Assembly: GCA_030849075.1 (NCBI GenBank)
Contig: JASAOO010002852.1
Coordinates: forward strand, 1-11,301
DNA from: Zelonia costaricensis
Lineage: Eukaryota; Euglenozoa; Kinetoplastea; Trypanosomatida; Trypanosomatidae
Direction of reading: 5' to 3'
DNA length: 11,301 bases
Within the stretch, counting starts at the first letter, position 1; each line of letters starts with the position of its first letter. Below are positions 7,201 to 11,301 of the stretch, piece by piece. Below the pieces are notes generated by a model that worked only from the letters and a program-made list of their open reading frames with translations, was not told where the DNA came from and ran no database searches. Position numbers and translations under genes: made by a program.

Positions 7201-9136
7201 CGACGACGAGGACGACGCGGCGGCCGGACCGCCACCGGCGGCGGGTCAGCTCTCCACTCTGGACATCCTACGCGGGCACCAAGCCGGCGCGAATGCGCGC
7301 AAGGACAGCGCGAGTGGCACAACCCGCGCACGCGCGACACGCACCGCGACCACGACGACGACGACCACCGCCACCACCAACATCAACGTCGCGGCGGCGG
7401 CGGCGGCGACCCCCACAACGGCGATCGAACGGTGGCGGGCGCAGGATCAGCAGCGGCGGCGCGAGGAGGAGGAGGCGCAGCGGCGCTACGCGGTGGCCCG
7501 GCAGCAGCGCCTCACCGCGCGGCAGTGGCGCGAGGCCTTCCAGCGGCTGCAGGAGAACAAGGTTCGGTGGCACATGCGCGGCTACATCGGGCGTGGCACG
7601 TCTGGGGTCGTGTACGAGGGCGTCCTGGAGGACCGCGAGCACACACCCGTGGCGGTGAAGGTGCTCGAGGTCGGGGTGCCACTGCCCATGGACCTCGACG
7701 CAGGGGACGAGGAGGGGGAGGAGCAGGCGGGCAGCGAGGCTGAGGGCCACCACGGGCGGCGGCTCACCCGTCCCGCCGCAGCAGCCTCGGCCCGGCTCGC
7801 CGCCGCACCAGCTGCAGTAGCGGACACCCCGTGCATGTCGCCGTCGCAGCAGTCCGCCCTCCTCGTGCTCCTGCGCGAGGTGGAGATGATGGAGAAGCTG
7901 CACCACGAGAACATCGTGACGTGCCTGCGCTGTCAAGTCACACCGGTGCAGGACCGCTTTGTGGAGCTGCAGCAGCAGCAGCACCGCCACGATCACCGGC
8001 GGCGCCACGGCAGTCCGTCGTCCTCCGGCAAAGGCGGCGGGCAGCGCCGTTCAGCCGGGGCGGAGGGGGGCGACGGCGAGGGCGGCAACAACCAGAACAA
8101 CTCGCGCCACAGCGGTGCCTCGTCGTCGCGCTTCTCCGGCGGCGGCATCCCCTCCCCGTGCCGCAGCGATGTGGCGCTTGCCGGTCCTGCCCGTGTCCCC
8201 GTGCAGGTGGAGATCGTGATGGAGCTGTGCAAGCGTGGCACCCTCGCCAGCGTGGTGCGGCGCAGCCCGGGTGGGCAGCTGCCGGTGCAGACCGCCCGCC
8301 GCTACCTGCGTGACGTGCTCAAGGGGCTCGCCTACCTGCACCGGCACAACTTCATTCACCGCGATGTGAAGGGCGACAATGTGCTGATCAGCGGCGGCGA
8401 CATCGCGAAATTGGCGGACTTCGGGTGCTCGCGGCGCATCGTGCTGACCAACAACGTGCACGGCGGCTTGAGCGGCGGCGGCGGGGGCGGCGGCGGCGGT
8501 GGCACGGGATCGGGCGCAGGCGGCGGTGGCGGCTCGTCCAGCCTCATCACGACGCACACGGGCGCCACGGACTCGCGGATGACGACTGTGGCGGACTACC
8601 AGTGGTTTGACACGACCGGCATCGCGCAGACCATGGTGGGGACGCCGATGTTCATGGCCCCCGAGATCATCCAGGCCGCCGGGGCACCGCCGCCATCGGC
8701 CGAGACGCCCACCTCCGACTCCCCGATGTCCTCCACAGAGCCCCGGCTGCACCACGGCGACGACGGCGCCGCCGCACGCGAGGGCAAGTCGGGTGCAGGG
8801 GCTGACGCGGCAGCCGCGGCGGCGTCTGTCACGGGCTACACCGCCTCCGCGGACATCTGGTCCTACGGCTGCCTGGTGCTAGAGGTGTTTGGGCGCGCCC
8901 CGTGGCCGTCCGCCGGCAACAACGCCTACCACCTCATGAAGCAGATCGAGCAGTCCGTCGCTGATCTGCCGCCGGGTGTGCCAGAGGACGCGCCGGCCGA
9001 CTTGCTGCACCTGCTGCGGTGCTGCTTCCTGCGTGACCCGCACCGGCGCAGCTCGGCCCGCGCGCTGCTGCGGCTGCCGTGGATGACGTGCAAGGACGAG
9101 GAGCTGGAGGAGGTTCCACCGCGCCGGCGTCGCTAG
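4211..9136 (+). CDS. Giant STE11/MAPKKK-like protein kinase with low-complexity N-terminus and four kinase-domain inserts
   Basis: This encodes a probably active Ser/Thr kinase of the STE11 (MAPKKK) type, 1,641 residues. The start is fixed by an in-frame TAG at 4205-4207; Met10 (4238) is an alternative. Residues 1-1070 are low complexity, rich in Gln, Ser, Gly, Pro, His and Ala: Q28-32, Q41-48, Q121-125, H748-753, A1061-1066. Residues 1072-1117 form a highly charged, probably helical segment. The kinase domain spans about 1124-1625: Gly loop G1127/G1129/G1132, VAVK Lys1150, helix-C Glu1223, hinge M1337-E1338, HRDVKGDN with Asp1385, DFG Asp1403, GTPMFMAPE with Glu1485, DIWSYG Asp1548 and Arg1613. 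Four inserts (about 1155-1215, 1253-1329, 1414-1458, 1488-1540) expand it from a usual 260 to about 500 residues. Tandem TAG codons end it at 9134-9139. There is no signal peptide or membrane span. It likely acts in a MAP kinase cascade; its substrate is unknown. The HRDVKGDN and GTPxxMAPE motifs favour STE11; a related STE assignment is possible. Confidence 0.95.
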   Translation: MLEHASLASMLPLSRGGGRHPHQPRSPQQQQQPQPQRDQRQQQQQQQQPSLASSLGGSSSNVFPGSAAAVTSPLNVASGSDFKGDAKHQGSSSADGGGGSNDAHARGTGSSSPADPTPSSQQQQQHRHQQQQQPPRVQHRRPRSIHITLRRTRSGSRPVTAQRNNHHNPVSTSRELAGSAGAASKSTSLLSQSGTVPTPPAAAASSSPSGGAPGTGRHTSPHQRPPQGLPHQRHSSFGSGYGTLGEVLSPVAASPQPGPSPAAAMAGSVSPQLTPCLYDAAGATSTTPNTLTSPIPAGGSGGHAGTAVYRASHYDELTGSGNNNNTNANFNGVSNGSGSPRTVNLPGYTPYVFTHTRGRSGDAAGGLDGAPAGTQVAMGSSSSSMIGGAGGSAGSLGPSPTSIATGPAPYGAGTFNAFVKPNYVHYPSMLKQAALLPPNMRERVLGPDAGAAGPHGGVHHAGDGGGEHGIGRSHRRPLSSGPVPRRTSSSLSGSYSRVYAFQPPVISSANPTLSPQPQSCASGGSTGALRSNSMSGYHGVPGLNAYVFPPSDDASLAAAAALAGMQHQTHLMQHPQPQPQPQGSAWWGHLSNLPTVNLETFSPRMSPRAEMGEGLGANPGAALSMHPQHQQPYPQQQQQGQGQGQAPQRHYRARSYTAGGRLYGNRGVDGQLSLPAATATGTAALFPADTGYHAAGNISGGGGGVSVANSAASRSLDRSASTSSGVPVPPGSASGASVGASGSTMVQHHHHHHRSGGRRLSSSAVATPVPGVAETLPPAPPLTAACTDSAVSTPRPPTAPTTPKTGLTDHNTPAGAGGGSGSGTRYSTRVLTASGRAGAAAAAAVAGVSPVVLIQRPSSRAAVSVQSGAFSSTARRSGSSDRVNGLDDSTDSVRCGSLPSASNTFVCLGDAQGRGAAGAGAGGRYGGGTAVFGAAHRYGREHVDETDKAGDEGGSGAGGASDVNPRRLSSGGGGGTGGPVGTSSRYRRYSILTNTTNDDEDDAAAGPPPAAGQLSTLDILRGHQAGANARKDSASGTTRARATRTATTTTTTTATTNINVAAAAAATPTTAIERWRAQDQQRRREEEEAQRRYAVARQQRLTARQWREAFQRLQENKVRWHMRGYIGRGTSGVVYEGVLEDREHTPVAVKVLEVGVPLPMDLDAGDEEGEEQAGSEAEGHHGRRLTRPAAAASARLAAAPAAVADTPCMSPSQQSALLVLLREVEMMEKLHHENIVTCLRCQVTPVQDRFVELQQQQHRHDHRRRHGSPSSSGKGGGQRRSAGAEGGDGEGGNNQNNSRHSGASSSRFSGGGIPSPCRSDVALAGPARVPVQVEIVMELCKRGTLASVVRRSPGGQLPVQTARRYLRDVLKGLAYLHRHNFIHRDVKGDNVLISGGDIAKLADFGCSRRIVLTNNVHGGLSGGGGGGGGGGTGSGAGGGGGSSSLITTHTGATDSRMTTVADYQWFDTTGIAQTMVGTPMFMAPEIIQAAGAPPPSAETPTSDSPMSSTEPRLHHGDDGAAAREGKSGAGADAAAAAASVTGYTASADIWSYGCLVLEVFGRAPWPSAGNNAYHLMKQIEQSVADLPPGVPEDAPADLLHLLRCCFLRDPHRRSSARALLRLPWMTCKDEELEEVPPRRRR
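4331..4354 (+). repeat. Pure (CAG)8 tract encoding Gln41-48
   Basis: Eight uninterrupted CAG codons lie near the 5' end of the kinase gene. Other Gln runs of the protein mix CAA and CAG (4571-4605), so this is the one most open to slippage and length change between strains. Confidence 0.9.
8474..8530 (+). repeat. GGC-rich tract encoding a poly-Gly loop in the activation segment
   Basis: GGC and GGT codons give ten consecutive Gly (1422-1431), then TGSGA and five more Gly (1437-1441). The tract sits between the DFG and APE motifs, where length normally matters for regulation, and belongs to the third insert of the kinase domain. Confidence 0.85.
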
Positions 9137-9188
9137 TAGCGCGAGAGCGCGCGATGCAGAACCCCCGCCCGCGTGTGTCTACGGATCG

Positions 9189-9209
9189 GTGTGTGTGTGT
9201 GTCTGTGTG
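9189..9209. repeat. (GT)n microsatellite in the 3' flank
   Basis: Seven GT units, then CTGTGTG, about 50 bases after the stop codon, followed by a G-run of GGGG and larger (9217-9231). Confidence 0.85.
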
Positions 9210-9363
9210 AGAGTGGCGGGGGGAGGGGGGGGTAGACATGGAAGCGGCAGCGCTTTCCCCTTCGTTCGTTTCTCTATTTCTGCAATACCCATCTCCCTAC
9301 GTTGGCATCCTGGCGCTGCGTCTTGCTCGCGGAGGGAATGGGGCGGGGTGGGGGGATGACGAG

Positions 9364-9599
9364 GCGCCGACAACGCCGTGGTATCCCGCCATCCCTCCGC
9401 CTCCGCCCCCCCCCCTCCCCCTGCCCTCCCGTCTCCGCCGCGCTCCATCGCGTTCCCTTGTGCCGTTTTCTTTCGTTTGGTTTCTCTGTTTGCCGTCACC
9501 GTCTCGTGTGTCTCTTCTCCGCTTCCACTGCTGCTGTGTACATCGCTCGCTCCCCCCCCCCCATCTGCACCTGTGTGCGTGTGTCGATGTCTGTTGCAG
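9364..9599 (+). promoter_or_regulatory. Long AG-free pyrimidine region ending in an acceptor-like TTGCAG
   Basis: From 9364 to 9597 there is no AG on the + strand, and most bases are C or T, with C-runs at 9407-9416 and 9551-9562. The first AG is at 9598-9599 in TGTTGCAG, which is followed at once by GTGTGT. This has the form of a strong spliced-leader acceptor, yet no ORF follows for 1,700 bases. It may define the 5' end of the next transcript, and so the poly(A) site of the kinase mRNA upstream, or of a non-coding transcript. Confidence 0.4.
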
Positions 9600-9619
9600 G
9601 TGTGTGTGTGTGTGTGTGC
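9600..9619. repeat. (GT)n microsatellite
   Basis: Ten GT units, beginning directly after the candidate acceptor AG at 9598-9599. Confidence 0.9.
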
Positions 9620-9960
9620 ATCACTGCTTCACTCTTTGTGTGCATTCTCTCCCATTTTTTTTCTGTTCTCGCCGTCTCCTCCCGCGTGTGCAAGATTGCC
9701 TCTATTAGTACACGCGTGTGTGGGTGTGTTGCACTCTTGTCCCTCCCCCTGTGTTACTCCCCTCTCATGCCATCCCCATTAGTGGACACGACCAACCCCA
9801 ACTTCTTTCTCCCCCCCTCACTCCTCCACCCACCCACACACACACACTCCTTTCCAAAGCGTCGATCGCGCGCGTCCGTGCACGCCTCTCCCATTCTCCA
9901 CCCTGCCCCCCTCCCCTCTGCCTCTCACGGCTGCGTTCGTGGCCCAGCCGTTGATTTACT

Positions 9961-9984
9961 TGTGTGTGTGTGTGTGCGTGTGTG
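9961..9984. repeat. (TG)n microsatellite
   Basis: Eight TG units, then CGTGTGTGC. It lies in the gene-free 3' flank. Confidence 0.9.
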
Positions 9985-10265
9985 CTTCATCTTTTGTTGT
10001 CGTGGGCAGCCTCGGGCCCCGATGTTGCATCAGCCTGCACTACGTGTCGTTCGTTTCGCTGTTGTTGTTGGTTGGTTTTCTTTTGGTTTCCCTCTCACTC
10101 GGCTCGCTTTCCCCCTCCCCCCTTCTCGCTCGTGCACGCCATCGCTGACGGTTGGTGTGCATGTGTGGGGTCTCTTGTGAGCCGCTCCTCTGCGCTGGGT
10201 ACGTGGCCCCCCCCTCCTCCCCCCCTCATTCCGACCTCAACCCCAACACCGCCTCCTTCCCATTA

Positions 10266-10282
10266 CCCCCCAAAAAAAAAAA
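10266..10282. repeat. C6-A11 homopolymer junction
   Basis: Six C are followed by eleven A on a pyrimidine-rich strand. It resembles the C10-G-A10 junction at 3034-3054; both follow an ATT or ATTA. Six bases after it a 21-base inverted repeat begins. Confidence 0.8.
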
Positions 10283-10288
10283 CGCGCA

Positions 10289-10309
10289 CGCGACCCGTCA
10301 CGGGTCGCG
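10289..10309. repeat. Near-perfect 21-base inverted repeat (9-bp stem, TCA loop)
   Basis: CGCGACCCG and CGGGTCGCG flank a three-base TCA. All nine pairs are Watson-Crick and eight of them are G-C, so RNA or single-stranded DNA would form a very stable hairpin. No T-run follows, so it is not a simple terminator. The roughly 80 bases after it are also less pyrimidine-rich than the surroundings. I do not recognise it as a known RNA gene. Confidence 0.75.
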
Positions 10310-10823
10310 GTGGTGAGACAGTGCAGCACAAGAATTGTACTCTTATAAACGAAACACACAAGCGGAAGCTGTGCCCACGTCAGGTCGGCCGTCTCCCCCT
10401 TTCCCCTGCCCCGCCCCAAGCCCCCCCCCCTGGTGCTCGTCCGCTGCTGGTGCGTCGCGGGATGGATCGCACTTGGCTCACGGTGATCTGCGTCGCAATA
10501 AGTACGGCACCGCTAGGTTGAGGACGTGGCTACGACGGTGGTGTCTTTTGTTCACTTTTTTTTCTGGTACTGGTATGACGAATGTGCCTCCCGCAGCGTC
10601 CTCACGAGGGCAAGCCGAAGGAGTGGGACTCCGCATCCCCCACGCGTCCCTCACTCTGTCTCCACCCTCCCCCCCCTCCCCTTCGTTCTCACGCTGCGCG
10701 CTCCGACTGGCATCGGGCGCACCTCCACACCACGTCGCGTACTCCCACCATCGCCACTCAACACGCTACAACACCACGCCTACAACAGTGCATCACGTCG
10801 GCGCGCCTTAGTAGCAGCACTAT

Positions 10824-10824
10824 N
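10824..10824. other. Undetermined base (N)
   Basis: One base is given as n within TATNTCTCC. It lies in gene-free sequence and affects no feature; it shows that the assembly has an unresolved position. Confidence 1.
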
Positions 10825-11003
10825 TCTCCACCCTTGACCACCACCACCCACCCCACACCCCACACCCCACCCATCGGCCCATCGCCTGCCCCTCCCCCCC
10901 CCATCACCCGCACCGTGGCTGGTCTATTCCCCCTCTTCGCTGCCCTCCCTCCCTCGTGAATCTTCCTTTTTTGTAGTGTGTGCTCAACCCCCCCCCGGTC
11001 GCT

Positions 11004-11270
11004 CTACCCCTGAGCAGCGCGCGCCACTCTATCGGCCCTCATCCCTGCCCCGCGCTCCTGCCGCCGCCACACTGCTTGTCCGTGGAGCTCGCTGCATCCG
11101 CGGCAAGGAAGCTCCCACCCTGCGAGGACGAGCCACGCCCGGTCGCGAACGTCAGCAACGGGGAAGTGAGTGGTCAACGTGAAACCACAGGAAGCGGGTG
11201 CGTGACTGAGAGAGCGCGTGTGCGTGCGCGGTGGGCTCGCTCGAGGGAACGTGAGGAAGCAAGCCTGTTT
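11004..11270. other. Mixed-composition stretch at the right edge, unassigned
   Basis: From about 11004 the strong C/T bias gives way to a balanced, G-rich composition with few simple repeats, up to a C-run at the edge. A minus-strand frame is open across it, but its codons show no G/C third-position preference, and I do not believe it. The stretch could be the edge of a decayed short retroposon of the kind found in Leishmania 3' UTRs, or sequence leading to the next gene. I recognise no motif that decides. Confidence 0.3.
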
Positions 11271-11301
11271 AGGACGACGACCCACCACCACCCCCCCCCC
11301 C

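Larger units (their letters stand above)
9137..11301. other. Gene-free 3' flank (3' UTR and intergenic)
   Basis: No credible coding gene is visible in these 2,165 bases. The longest open frame, around 9302-10180, runs through Cys-Val tracts translated from GT repeats and shows no G/C third-position bias. The + strand stays pyrimidine-rich to about 11000, consistent with continued rightward transcription. It should hold the 3' UTR and polyadenylation region of the kinase; trypanosomatids have no poly(A) motif that would place the site. ATGs occur at ordinary density (11 by eye), unlike the leader. GT tracts lie at 9189-9209, 9600-9619, 9714-9729 and 9961-9984, and a short CA tract at 9835-9847. 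Confidence 0.7.

Noticed and set aside
486..9984. CRISPR array, tandem satellite or telomere-like repeat
   Set aside because: Repeats are simple GT/CA tracts with unlike spacers and no repeat unit longer than four bases; there is no telomeric hexamer array.
9302..10180. 292-residue + frame downstream of the kinase
   Set aside because: It begins at TTG rather than ATG, runs through GT tracts as Cys-Val repeats, and lacks G/C third-position bias. Its Cys-, Phe- and Val-rich stretches look like membrane spans but are repeat translations.
10289..10385. tRNA or snoRNA gene beside the hairpin
   Set aside because: I could not form a cloverleaf or find A/B boxes, nor a convincing pair of C and D boxes or an H/ACA-like end.
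11004..11291. 95-residue minus-strand frame at the right edge
   Set aside because: No recognisable domain, no codon bias, and opposite to the inferred direction of transcription.

Overview
The window looks like nuclear chromosome sequence from a trypanosomatid protozoan, most likely Leishmania or a close relative such as Leptomonas, Crithidia or Endotrypanum. I cannot fix the species. The grounds are one very long intronless reading frame with almost only G or C in third codon positions, very large gene-free flanks full of (GT)n/(CA)n tracts, and a strong pyrimidine bias on the + strand with repeated 'polypyrimidine tract then first AG' arrangements. The last of these is how spliced-leader acceptors look in trypanosomatids. 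The bias points the same way on both sides of the gene, so the window probably lies inside one rightward polycistronic unit.

Layout: 1-1829 is gene-free and probably belongs to the 3' UTR or intergenic part of a gene to the left. 1830-4210 is also gene-free but behaves differently. It holds only one ATG on the + strand in 2,381 bases, against about one per 140-200 bases in the other non-coding parts of the window, while the reverse-complement triplet CAT occurs about 40 times. I read this as a long 5' leader, or a set of alternative leaders, kept clear of upstream start codons. Its one ATG opens a six-codon upstream ORF (3322-3342).

4211-9136 is the only convincing protein gene. It encodes a 1,641-residue protein kinase with STE11/MAPKKK-type motifs. 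About 1,070 residues of low-complexity sequence come first, then a charged helical segment, then a C-terminal kinase domain. All catalytic residues are present, but the domain is split by four low-complexity inserts that nearly double its length. The gene ends in tandem TAG codons.

9137-11301 is gene-free. It holds a 234-base stretch without AG that ends in a good splice-acceptor-like TTGCAG, a 21-base near-perfect inverted repeat beside a C6A11 run, an undetermined base at 10824, and a final stretch of about 260 bases with less pyrimidine bias that could be a decayed element or the approach to the next gene.

The most interesting points are the ATG-poor leader with its single small uORF, the splice-acceptor candidate placed three bases before the start codon and inside an in-frame stop, the four-insert kinase domain, and recurring aromatic and arginine-directed motifs in the otherwise disordered N-terminal region.
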